In this document: piece by piece, positions 1 through 6,710 of the stretch
How the letters are laid out: each line of letters starts with the position of its first letter
Numbering within the stretch: the stretch's first letter is position 1
NCBI GenBank assembly: GCA_040904765.1
Contig: JBBDST010000058.1
Location: 1-16,527, forward strand
Reading direction: 5' to 3'
DNA from: JBBDST01 sp040904765
GTDB lineage: Bacteria; Actinomycetota; Nitriliruptoria; Nitriliruptorales; Nitriliruptoraceae
DNA: 16,527 nucleotides
Notes under the pieces: generated by a model
What the model was told of the DNA's origin: nothing
Database searches by the model: none
What the model saw: the letters and a program-made list of their open reading frames with translations, nothing else
Translations under genes and position numbers: made by a program

Positions 1-427
1 GTTCGTCGCCGTAGCCCTCATAAATGTCCTTTTGGTGGGCATAACTTGCCGCTTCAAAACCCAGTGCCAGTTGAGTGGCGATGGCTGGGGGAGTCGCATC
101 CGTCAGCTGTTCGCCGGTGAGTGCGGTCCACCACCAGCGTAAACCCCGCGGGGCGTTGTGAAAGCCATGGTCAGCCAGGGGCAGGTGCAGTCGGCCTAAA
201 AACATCCGTTCGCTGATCGTGTTGTCGACGGCAGCTTTGACTTGCGGACTCGACGGGTAGTCCTCACGCAACAGCTTCAAAGTTTCGTTGCGGGCATCGG
301 TTGGGGAGTAACGCATAATGACGGCTGACGGCTGGTTGTCAGCAATAAGGCTTAAGCGCGCGTAGTGCCATAGCAGCCGTTGCCGACCAAACCAGTCCCA
401 GGCGTAAGCCGGAGGGCTTGTGCCCAT
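1..427 (-). CDS. Protein of unknown function, C-terminus cut by window edge
   Basis: An open frame runs from an ATG at 425-427 to the first base of the window without a stop, giving 142 residues of a longer protein. I do not recognise the family. The visible part is soluble-looking, begins MGTSPPAYAWDWFG, is rich in aromatic residues (a GLRWWW segment around residue 98) and has no signal peptide or membrane segment. Upstream of the ATG only a weak purine stretch (AAGAAAG, about 9 bases away) could serve as ribosome binding site. The gene diverges from fbpA across 192 bp that contains an iron-box-like operator, so iron-responsive co-regulation is possible but not shown. No competing long frame exists here, and codon choice resembles the neighbours. 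Confidence 0.72.
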   Translation of the reverse strand, partial: MGTSPPAYAWDWFGRQRLLWHYARLSLIADNQPSAVIMRYSPTDARNETLKLLREDYPSSPQVKAAVDNTISERMFLGRLHLPLADHGFHNAPRGLRWWWTALTGEQLTDATPPAIATQLALGFEAASYAHQKDIYEGYGDE

Positions 428-529
428 ACGTCAAACTTTCTTCAGTGGTGGTGAAAAAAAAGCTTACGTCAGTGGTTTGCGTTTTTGCCGGGCGACGGAG
501 GCGTGTCGGGCAAAAGTAGTCGCGACAAT

Positions 530-559
530 TTGCAAGTTAGGTAAACCTTACTTTATGCT
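530..559 (+). promoter_or_regulatory. Predicted fbpA promoter
   Basis: A -35-like TTGCAA (530-535) and a -10-like TATGCT (554-559, fits the actinobacterial TAnnnT pattern) are separated by 18 bases and lie about 60 bases before the fbpA start. An iron-box-like operator occupies the spacer, the classic position for a repressor that blocks RNA polymerase. The hexamer matches are only 4/6 each, so this rests largely on position. Confidence 0.45.
532..550 (+). promoter_or_regulatory. DtxR/IdeR-type iron box upstream of fbpA
   Basis: The sequence GCAAGTTAGGTAAACCTTA matches the actinobacterial iron box TTAGGTTAGGCTAACCTAA at 13 of 19 positions and contains the inverted repeat AGGT-AA-ACCT. Shifting the frame by five bases (537-555) gives 14 of 19 against the reverse-complement consensus. 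It is identical at 15 of 19 positions to the site at 4475-4493 beside the dtxR-like gene. Position between -35 and -10 elements suggests iron-dependent repression of fbpAB. Confidence 0.68.
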
Positions 560-619
560 TGGTTGCGCGCGGTTACCCACACTTGCCCGCACAGTCGACC
601 ACTCATCCAGGAGAAGTAC

Positions 620-1720
620 ATGAATGTCCGCAATCACGGGATTCAAGCAGCTGCCCGTCGAAACCGACGGCGCATCGCAACGGTTATCACCGCCGTCATA
701 GCCCTTGCAAGTTTGAGCGCATGCGCCTCAGATGAACCAGACACCGTTACACCACCGGACACCGTTACGCCACCGGCAACAGACGAAGAGATCACCCTCA
801 CCGTTTACTCCGGACGAAACGAAAACCTTGTGGGGGAGGTGTATGCACGCTTCACTGAAGCAACCGGCATCAACGTTGACGCCCGCTACGGCAAGACCGC
901 CGAACTTGCGGCCCTAATTGCCGAAGAAGGCGCCAACAGCCCGGCGGACCTATTCTACGCCCAAGACGCTGGTGCGCTTGGTGCACTTGAACTAGCCGGT
1001 CGACTGACCGCTCTACCAGGCGATCTCATCGACATAGTCGAGTCACCTTTTCGCTCCCGCACAGACGCCTGGGTAGGAGTTAACGGTCGTGCACGCGTCA
1101 TCGCCTACAACCATACGCTCGTTGACTCAGCCGACGTTCCCACTTCCATCTTTGAACTCACCGACCCCAAATGGAAAGGTCAAGTTGCCTGGTCATCACA
1201 AAACGCGTCCTTCCAAGCCTTTGTGACTGCACTGCGCGTGACCGAAGGTGACGATGTAGCTCGTGAATGGCTTGAAGGCATGATCGCAAACGACGTCGTC
1301 GATTTTGAAAACAACTCAGGTCTGCTTGACGGCATCGCGCGTGGCGAAGCACTCCTTGGCATCACCAACCACTACTACCTCTACCGCACCCTCACCGAAG
1401 ACCCCGACTATCCGGTAAGCAACCAGTACCTGCCCGGCGACATCGGCGGCTTAGTGAACATCGCTGGAGTCGGGGTGTTGCGCGACTCGGCCAACCAGGC
1501 AGCGGCGCTCGAGCTGGCACGATTCCTACTCAGCGACGAGATCCAAACCTGGTTTGCGACGGAAACCGACGCGCCCGAATACCCGCTGCGTGATGGCGTC
1601 GAAGCATCCCCTCGCTTGCCCTCACTTGAGTCGATCAACCCGCCAGACGTCGACTTGACTAAGATCGCAGACCTGCAGGGCACGTTAGACATGCTGCGTG
1701 ACGTCGGAGCCTTGGGCTAA
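620..1720 (+). CDS. fbpA: Fe(III) ABC transporter substrate-binding lipoprotein (FbpA/FutA-like)
   Basis: This 366-residue protein is the extracellular iron-capturing component of an Fbp-type importer. It starts at the ATG preceded by AGGAGAAG (609-616). The N-terminus has an Arg-rich stretch, a hydrophobic segment (residues 19-32) and a lipobox LSAC with Cys35, so it should be a membrane-anchored lipoprotein. A short Pro/Thr linker containing a duplicated DTVTPP follows. The mature domain opens with LTVYSGRNENL (residues 60-70), typical of FutA/FbpA proteins, and carries the Tyr pair of the NHYYLY motif (Tyr252-Tyr253, Tyr255) that coordinates ferric iron in this family. The permease gene follows after 60 bp; the ATPase is encoded on the other strand. 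An iron box sits in its promoter. A related sulfate or thiamine binding protein is less likely given the tyrosine motif. Confidence 0.9.
   Translation: MNVRNHGIQAAARRNRRRIATVITAVIALASLSACASDEPDTVTPPDTVTPPATDEEITLTVYSGRNENLVGEVYARFTEATGINVDARYGKTAELAALIAEEGANSPADLFYAQDAGALGALELAGRLTALPGDLIDIVESPFRSRTDAWVGVNGRARVIAYNHTLVDSADVPTSIFELTDPKWKGQVAWSSQNASFQAFVTALRVTEGDDVAREWLEGMIANDVVDFENNSGLLDGIARGEALLGITNHYYLYRTLTEDPDYPVSNQYLPGDIGGLVNIAGVGVLRDSANQAAALELARFLLSDEIQTWFATETDAPEYPLRDGVEASPRLPSLESINPPDVDLTKIADLQGTLDMLRDVGALG
740..775 (+). repeat. 18-bp tandem duplication encoding DTVTPP twice
   Basis: Two adjacent 18-base units (740-757 and 758-775) differ at one base and encode DTVTPP-DTVTPP in the linker just after the lipidated cysteine of FbpA. 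An in-frame tandem repeat in a flexible tether could vary in copy number among strains, changing linker length. Confidence 0.75.
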
Positions 1721-1780
1721 CCGATTAGCGCACTCAACCCGCCCTAACTATGCACACCACTTCTGGGCGAAAGACACACC

Positions 1781-3412
1781 ATGTTACGCGTAGCACCCNN
1801 NNNNNNNNGAGCAAGCGGTGCGACGCGTCTTGGTGAAAGGCCACTTCCCGCCATCATCTGGCTGATCGTTGTTGCCATCATGGCCGCCATGATTGTCCCG
1901 GTTCTCTACCTCGCTATCGTCGTCAGTTCGCTGGGTGTCGACGGAGTACGCGCCGTCCTTGTAGACCCGTTCACTTGGCGTCTCGTCGGCCGCACTGTCA
2001 ACCTCGGGGTCACTGTCACGCTGCTTTCTGTGTTGTTAAGCGTCCCACTGGCATGGATCACCGTTCGCAGCGACATGCCAGCACGACGCCTCTTTGCCAT
2101 CGCCACCGCACTACCACTAGTCATACCCACCTATGTAGGCGCGTTCGCACTCGTCGCCGCATTCGCACGCGGCGGCCTGGCCGAAAACTGGTTTGGCATC
2201 ACCGGTGTGAACCCCTACGGGTTCATCGGCGCCACCCTCGTACTCACCCTCTTCTCTTACCCGTATGTGCTCCTTACGGTTCAAGCGGCCCTACGCGGCA
2301 CCGAACCATCGTTAGAAGAAGCTTCACGTCTGCTTGGCTACGGGTCTTTCGCAACGTTTTTGCGCGTCATCCTGCCCCAACTGCGCCTGCCTGCAGCTGC
2401 CGGTGCACTGCTTGTTGCCTTGTATGTGTTTAGCGACTTTGGGGCCGTATCCATCCTGCGCTACCAGACCCTCACACGGGGGCTGTATCTGCAATACACG
2501 GCCTCGTTTGACCGCGCATCAGCCGCAATGCTCGGCCTGTTACTTGTCGGTCTCACCGTGATCGTCATCGGCGCTGAAGCGCGCGTCTCACGCCGCTTCA
2601 CGCAACGAAGTGGTGGCAACGCCGCCGACCGGGCGCTGCCTGTCGTAGCACTTGGTCGCTGGCGCTGGCCTGCAGTTATCTTTGCAACGATCGTGGTGCT
2701 ACTGGGTGTTATCACCCCGGTTGTCGTGGTTATGTACTGGCTGTTGCGGGGCGTTTCAGCCGGCCAACCCCTCTATCTGCCTTTTGGTCCGGCATGGCGC
2801 AGCATCTTCGTCGCAAGCCTGGCCGCTGGCGCCACTGTTTTGGCTGCACTGCCAGTAGCGATTCTTGCTGCCCGATCGCGCAGCGCGATAGCCCAGTGGG
2901 TCGCACGCCTGTCCTACACCGGCTATGCCCTGCCTGGCGTAGTCGTCGCACTCGCGCTCGTGTTTGTAGGCATCCGGCTCGTACCGTCGCTGTATCAGAC
3001 CCTGTGGATGCTCATTTTTGCCTACGTCGTACTGTTTCTCCCTCAAGCCATCGCAGCGATTCGTGCGCCGCTGTTACAGCAACCTCAAGACCTTGAAGCA
3101 GCCTCACGCACCCTTGGTGTCGGCAGGCTTCAAACATTACGCCGCATCACCGTGCCGCTGGCCCGTCGGGGCGCGTTTGCCGGTGGCGCACTGGTGTTTT
3201 TGACAACGTTGAAAGAACTCCCCGCAACGTTGCTGCTGGCCCCAACTGGTTTTGACACGTTGGCTATCAGAATCTGGTCGGAAACAGCAGAACGATTCCT
3301 GACGCGTGCAGCCAGCTCGGCACTATTTCTGATCGTCATCGGTTCACTGCCACTGGCCGTCTTGATGGTGCGCGAACGACGCGAAAAACTCGACGAAGCA
3401 CCACCAGATTAA
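1781..3412 (+). CDS. fbpB: Fe(III) ABC transporter permease, two fused domains (FbpB-like)
   Basis: This is the membrane pore of the iron importer, about 543 residues with around a dozen hydrophobic segments arranged as two tandem BPD-type permease halves, as in FbpB. Each half ends with the EAA loop that docks on the ATPase: EEASRLLGYG at about residues 179-188 and LEAASRTLGVG at about 438-448, each followed by a conserved LP/PL segment. Ten Ns lie at codons 7-10, so the N-terminus and the start at 1781 are uncertain because the gap length may be only nominal. The Shine-Dalgarno sequence before 1781 is poor. The gene is 60 bp downstream of fbpA and probably cotranscribed. Its stop codon interlocks with the stop of the oppositely oriented ATPase gene. 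Substrate assignment rests on the neighbouring FbpA-like protein. Confidence 0.88.
   Translation: MLRVAPXXXXASGATRLGERPLPAIIWLIVVAIMAAMIVPVLYLAIVVSSLGVDGVRAVLVDPFTWRLVGRTVNLGVTVTLLSVLLSVPLAWITVRSDMPARRLFAIATALPLVIPTYVGAFALVAAFARGGLAENWFGITGVNPYGFIGATLVLTLFSYPYVLLTVQAALRGTEPSLEEASRLLGYGSFATFLRVILPQLRLPAAAGALLVALYVFSDFGAVSILRYQTLTRGLYLQYTASFDRASAAMLGLLLVGLTVIVIGAEARVSRRFTQRSGGNAADRALPVVALGRWRWPAVIFATIVVLLGVITPVVVVMYWLLRGVSAGQPLYLPFGPAWRSIFVASLAAGATVLAALPVAILAARSRSAIAQWVARLSYTGYALPGVVVALALVFVGIRLVPSLYQTLWMLIFAYVVLFLPQAIAAIRAPLLQQPQDLEAASRTLGVGRLQTLRRITVPLARRGAFAGGALVFLTTLKELPATLLLAPTGFDTLAIRIWSETAERFLTRAASSALFLIVIGSLPLAVLMVRERREKLDEAPPD
1799..1808. other. Assembly gap (10 Ns) inside the permease N-terminus
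   Basis: Ten consecutive Ns interrupt codons 7-10 of the permease frame. Ten is a common placeholder for a gap of unknown size, so the continuity of the frame from 1781 to 1811 is not demonstrated and sequence may be missing here. Confidence 0.98.
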
Positions 3413-4449
3413 AACGCCAGCACCGAACCGTCGACCTGAAGCCGTACCCGATCCGCCCGCGCAATATCAGCCCTTGGACTGTGACGTGCCTTGACTTTGG
3501 CACCGTCTGGCAACGTCACTTCCGTGAGCTGATCAAACCCGAAATAGGAGATTGCGCTCACCAAAGCATCGCCGTCACCGGCTGGCATCAGTCGTACTGA
3601 TTCAGGACGCAGCACCACGGTGACGTTGGTTTCTGGCACCGCAGTCATCGTTGGCAGACGCCCAAGGGTCGTATCAACCAGATACGTGCCGGCACGAATG
3701 CCTGTCAGCACGTTCGCTTCTCCAACAAACTCGGCGACAAAACGGGTTTGCGGTGCCGTATATAACAGGTGAGGAGCAGCGACCTGATGAATCTGTCCGT
3801 GGTTCATCACCGCAATCTCGTCAGCCAACGACAATGCCTCTTCCTGGTCATGGGTGACAAACACGGCCGTCTGATTTGCGGCTCGCAGAATTGCCCGCAC
3901 TTCTTCTCGCACCGATGCCCGCAACGCCGCATCAAGGCTTGAAAACGGTTCGTCAAGCAGAATCAGTTTCGGTGACGGTGCCAGTGCTCGCGCAAGCGCA
4001 ACACGCTGCTGCTGGCCGCCCGATAGCGCACCTGGCAGCCGGTTCGCATACGGCCCCAAACCCACCAGGTCCAAGACTTCTTGTGCCCGCTCACGTCGGG
4101 CTGTGCGTGAGAAAGCATGCAACCCGTACAGCACGTTCTTTTCGACCGTCAGATGCGGAAACAGCGCATAATCCTGAAACACCATCCCGACACCGCGTTT
4201 CTCTGGCGCGACGGACACGGTGTCGCTGGCAACCGTCACCCCGTCAACCACGATCGTGCCGGCACTAGGCGGCGTCAGGCCGGCAATGAGGCGCAGCATC
4301 GTCGTTTTACCACAGCCTGACGGGCCCAACAGTGCCAGCAGTGCGCCACGTTTCACGGTCAGATCGACACCGTCTACCGCCACTTGTGCGCCGTAGCGTT
4401 TCACCACGCCAGAGCACACCAGTGCCGCAGATGACGGTTCGGCAGTCAC
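3409..4449 (-). CDS. fbpC: Fe(III) ABC transporter ATP-binding protein (FbpC-like)
   Basis: This 346-residue protein is the ATPase that powers iron import. It shows Walker A GPSGCGKTT (residues 42-50), Q-loop Gln92, signature LSGGQQQR (142-149), Walker B LILLDEP (162-168) and switch His200, followed by a C-terminal TOBE-like regulatory domain, as in FbpC/PotA-type importers. I chose the GTG at 4447-4449 because GGAAGG (4459-4464) lies nine bases upstream; an in-frame TTG at 4468-4470 would add seven residues but lacks such a site. The gene is on the opposite strand from fbpA and fbpB and shares the TTAA at 3409-3412 with the permease stop. It diverges from the dtxR-like gene across an iron box. 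Separation of the ATPase onto the other strand is unusual for this transporter family. Confidence 0.9.
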   Translation of the reverse strand: MTAEPSSAALVCSGVVKRYGAQVAVDGVDLTVKRGALLALLGPSGCGKTTMLRLIAGLTPPSAGTIVVDGVTVASDTVSVAPEKRGVGMVFQDYALFPHLTVEKNVLYGLHAFSRTARRERAQEVLDLVGLGPYANRLPGALSGGQQQRVALARALAPSPKLILLDEPFSSLDAALRASVREEVRAILRAANQTAVFVTHDQEEALSLADEIAVMNHGQIHQVAAPHLLYTAPQTRFVAEFVGEANVLTGIRAGTYLVDTTLGRLPTMTAVPETNVTVVLRPESVRLMPAGDGDALVSAISYFGFDQLTEVTLPDGAKVKARHSPRADIARADRVRLQVDGSVLAF

Positions 4450-4474
4450 GACAGCGCACCTTCCAAACAACAGT

Positions 4475-4493
4475 GAAAGTTAGGCTACCCTTA
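4475..4493. promoter_or_regulatory. DtxR/IdeR-type iron box between fbpC and the dtxR-like gene
   Basis: GAAAGTTAGGCTACCCTTA matches the iron box TTAGGTTAGGCTAACCTAA at 14 of 19 positions and the fbpA-side operator at 15 of 19. It covers the predicted start of fbpC transcription on the minus strand and the predicted -10 of the dtxR-like gene on the plus strand, so a bound repressor could shut both divergent genes, including autoregulation. Confidence 0.7.
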
Positions 4494-4499
4494 AATTTA
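4486..4499 (+). promoter_or_regulatory. Possible leaderless promoter of the dtxR-like gene
   Basis: TACCCT (4486-4491) fits TAnnnT, and seven bases separate it from the A of the ATG at 4499, the spacing expected when transcription begins at the start codon. No Shine-Dalgarno sequence lies at a useful distance before that ATG. Leaderless mRNAs are common in actinobacteria. The element lies inside the iron box. Confidence 0.4.
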
Positions 4500-4524
4500 T
4501 GGACGCTCACATTCTGCCTGCCAA
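4496..4524 (-). promoter_or_regulatory. Predicted fbpC promoter inside the dtxR-like coding start
   Basis: On the minus strand TTGGCA (4519-4524, 5/6 to the -35 consensus) is followed after 17 bases by CATAAA (4496-4501, 4/6 to the -10 consensus). Transcription would start near 4489, within the iron box. The promoter overlaps the first codons of the divergent regulator gene. Confidence 0.45.
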
Positions 4525-5191
4525 CAACACCCTCCCACGGGGTGTCGAAAGCGCCATCACCGAAGTGTTTGAAGTGCTCCTTGACGCCGCCGAACAGCAC
4601 GTCACGGTAACCCGTCAGCTACTTCGCGAGCGGCTTCCCCTCGTAGACAGCATGATCGATGCGGCACTGACGCACCTTGACGCGACCGGCCAGATCACCG
4701 TCAGCGACGCAACCATCAGTTTCACAGTGGCAGGCCACACAATCGCCGAACAGCGGGTTCGCCGCCACCGACTCACCGAATGCATGCTTGCCACCATCAT
4801 CGGTCTGGACTGGTGGAAAGTGCACGACGAAGCCGCCAACTTGACCGCATCTGTATCGAACGAACTCGAACAGCGCATCGTCGAATTGCTACAAGATCCA
4901 GGCACCTGCCCGCACGGAAACCCGATCCCCGGTTCTGCTAACCGGCCATCGTTTGACACGGCCGTGGCCTTAACCAAAGCCCCCTTGGGTCCGGTTGTGG
5001 TTGCCCGCATCACCGAAACACTCGAAGGAGACCACGAAGCCCTCCAACTGCTTGAAAACGGCGGACTGATTCCTGGGCGCATCGCCGAAGTCCAAGACCA
5101 TCAAAACGGTTGGGTTCAAGTAGCTGGCAGCGTGCGTGACATCGCAGTCCCACCCCACATAGCCGCCCATACCTTCGTGTTCCCACGTTAA
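4499..5191 (+). CDS. DtxR/IdeR-family metal-dependent regulator with degenerate primary metal site
   Basis: The 230-residue protein is collinear with DtxR/IdeR: N-terminal winged helix-turn-helix (about 15-80), dimerisation and metal-binding segment (about 85-145) with hallmarks RHRLTE, IIGLD, KVHDEA and GNPIPG, and a C-terminal SH3/FeoA-like domain (about 160-230). In gap-free alignment, ancillary ligands His79, Glu83 and His98 of DtxR are kept as His90, Glu94 and His109, but primary-site Cys102, Glu105 and His106 become Ala113, Thr116 and Ala117, and Met10 aligns with Glu22. The recognition helix is also diverged. It probably controls the flanking iron transporter through the two iron boxes, but its metal response may differ from DtxR. 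It begins six bases after an iron box and probably lacks a leader. GroES-like, aminotransferase and thioredoxin genes follow on the same strand. Confidence 0.88.
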   Translation: MDAHILPANNTLPRGVESAITEVFEVLLDAAEQHVTVTRQLLRERLPLVDSMIDAALTHLDATGQITVSDATISFTVAGHTIAEQRVRRHRLTECMLATIIGLDWWKVHDEAANLTASVSNELEQRIVELLQDPGTCPHGNPIPGSANRPSFDTAVALTKAPLGPVVVARITETLEGDHEALQLLENGGLIPGRIAEVQDHQNGWVQVAGSVRDIAVPPHIAAHTFVFPR

Positions 5192-5216
5192 GGGAGACGC
5201 CCGATACAGTGCGACT

Positions 5217-5561
5217 ATGAGTTCATCATCTGCTTCTGTTTCCGCCACGGCCCGGCGCAGCGTTGCCGTGTTAGGCGACCGTATTCTGATCGCTGTGCCA
5301 AACGACGGGGACCGGCGAAGCAAAGCCGGCATTCTGATTCCTCCCACCGCAACGTCCCTTGACCGTAAGGGAATGTGGGGCGAAACGATCGGGGTCGGAC
5401 CAAACGTGCGGCAGATCGCGGTAGGCGATGAAGTGCTGTATTTGCCAGACGATGCGATCGCCATAGACGTGCAAGGCGATCCGTACCTGATCGTGCGTGA
5501 ACGTGACGTGCATGCGGTGGCGTCATCCCGTGAAGAAAACGAAACCGGCCTGTACCTGTAA
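5217..5561 (+). CDS. GroES-like co-chaperonin (Cpn10 family), orphan
   Basis: This 114-residue protein aligns with GroES over its core: VAVLGDRILIAV (residues 16-27), a mobile-loop region with GILIPPTA (38-45, hydrophobic tripeptide in place of the GroES IVL), GETIGVGP (55-62), VGDEVLY (69-75) and the C-terminal DPYLIVRERDVHAV (88-101). It has a Ser/Ala-rich N-terminal extension and a charged C-terminal tail, making it longer than the roughly 97 residues of GroES. No groEL is adjacent. It starts 25 bp after the dtxR-like gene; a GGGAG sits about 20 bases before the ATG, too far for a normal ribosome binding site, so the start is moderately sure. In the cell it may cap a chaperonin encoded elsewhere or have another role. 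Its link to iron regulation is only by position. Confidence 0.82.
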   Translation: MSSSSASVSATARRSVAVLGDRILIAVPNDGDRRSKAGILIPPTATSLDRKGMWGETIGVGPNVRQIAVGDEVLYLPDDAIAIDVQGDPYLIVRERDVHAVASSREENETGLYL

Positions 5562-5593
5562 CACGCCGGCAGTTATGAGCTAAAGGGCGGCTT

Positions 5594-6670
5594 GTGAATG
5601 TTGGGGCAGCGGCAGCGATGGGGCCGCCAGTGGGGATGCGGGTACGCCTCTCCTCAAACGAATCGCCGTTTGGACCGTCACCGCGTGCGCTCGAAGCGGC
5701 CACGAACGCGCTCACTGAAGCGCACCGTTACTGCGACGATCAGGCACGTGACTTACGTGCACGTTTGGCTGAACTTGCCGGAATCTCAACCAGTCGGGTT
5801 GCGGTCGCTAACGGTTCTGCGGCCGCACTGATGGAAGCCATTACGTACGCCTGTGTTGGACATGACGACGCTGAAGTGCTCGCGTTTGCCCGATCATTTG
5901 TCGTGTATCGGCTTGCAGCCCAAAACGTCGGTGCCCCCTATGTCGAAGTGCCAGGCATCCCCTCTGACACGCCAGGACAACCCGAACGACGTGACGTTGC
6001 GGCACTGCTTGCCGCGATCACCCCAAACACCCGGGTGATCGCCATCGACAACCCAGGTAATCCGACCGGTTCACATTTAACCGGCGACGAACTGGCACAC
6101 CTGATTGCGGCTACCCCGCCACACGTCATGCTGATCATCGACGAGGCTTACCACCATTTCGCCGACGGCCTTGAGGGCTATCAGACTGTTGCGAGCTTGT
6201 CGCAAACCCACCCGCGCCTGGTTACCGCCCACACGTTTTCTAAGGCCTACGCGCTTGCAGGCATGCGTATCGGCGTGTTGTATGGCAGCGAACACGTGAT
6301 TACCGAGATTGACGCTCGCCGGCCACGTTTCAACGTCACCGCACCCGCCCAAGCAGCAGCCTTGGCAAGTCTTGACGACACCGACCATCTGGCGTTTACC
6401 GTCAAAGAGACCATTGCTGGACGTGAACGGCTCGCGGCAGGACTGGCTGCGATGAACGTCAAGTACACCGAGGGACTTGGCAATTTCGTTGCGGTCGACT
6501 TTGGTGTCGCTGCCGATCCGGTGATTGCAACATACGCCGAACATGGGGTCGGTATCCGAACGCTCGTGCCCTACGGCATGCCATATCAGGCCCGCGTGTC
6601 GGTGGGAACGAACGAGGAAGTGGACGCGTTTTTGCGGGCCACCAACGTACTGGCAGCATCCTTTCGCTGA
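5594..6670 (+). CDS. PLP-dependent aminotransferase, HisC-like (fold type I)
   Basis: This 358-residue protein resembles histidinol-phosphate aminotransferases, which move an amino group between glutamate and histidinol phosphate or aromatic keto acids in the cytosol. It shows LSSNESPFGPSP (residues 19-30), the phosphate-binding NGSAAALM (73-80), DNPGNPTG (152-159), DEAYHHF (183-189), the Schiff-base Lys217 in TFSKAYALAGMRIG and the conserved Arg225. Length fits the family. The start is a GTG preceded by AAAGGG about six bases away. It is not in a histidine cluster; neighbours are a GroES-like gene 32 bp upstream and a thioredoxin lipoprotein downstream. It could be a second HisC, an aromatic aminotransferase or a cobalamin-type decarboxylase relative; the exact substrate cannot be read from sequence. 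Confidence 0.85.
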   Translation: MNVGAAAAMGPPVGMRVRLSSNESPFGPSPRALEAATNALTEAHRYCDDQARDLRARLAELAGISTSRVAVANGSAAALMEAITYACVGHDDAEVLAFARSFVVYRLAAQNVGAPYVEVPGIPSDTPGQPERRDVAALLAAITPNTRVIAIDNPGNPTGSHLTGDELAHLIAATPPHVMLIIDEAYHHFADGLEGYQTVASLSQTHPRLVTAHTFSKAYALAGMRIGVLYGSEHVITEIDARRPRFNVTAPAQAAALASLDDTDHLAFTVKETIAGRERLAAGLAAMNVKYTEGLGNFVAVDFGVAADPVIATYAEHGVGIRTLVPYGMPYQARVSVGTNEEVDAFLRATNVLAASFR

Positions 6671-6710
6671 CCTTGCGTTACGTACAAAACGGTAAGCAAA
6701 CGAGGACCGC

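Noticed and set aside
442..476. Direct repeat TCAGTGGT at 442-449 and 469-476
   Set aside because: Eight bases, 27 bp apart, can occur by chance and it coincides with no promoter element.
563..619. In-frame upstream ATG extending FbpA by 19 residues
   Set aside because: It lies just after the predicted -10 and without a ribosome binding site; the ATG at 620 has AGGAGAAG and gives a proper lipoprotein signal peptide.
420..623. 67-codon plus-strand open frame across the fbpA upstream region
   Set aside because: It covers the promoter and iron box, has no family resemblance, and its composition is unlike the neighbouring genes.
4450..4470. TTG start for fbpC at 4468-4470
   Set aside because: The GTG at 4447-4449 has GGAAGG nine bases upstream, and the additional seven residues are not typical of the family.
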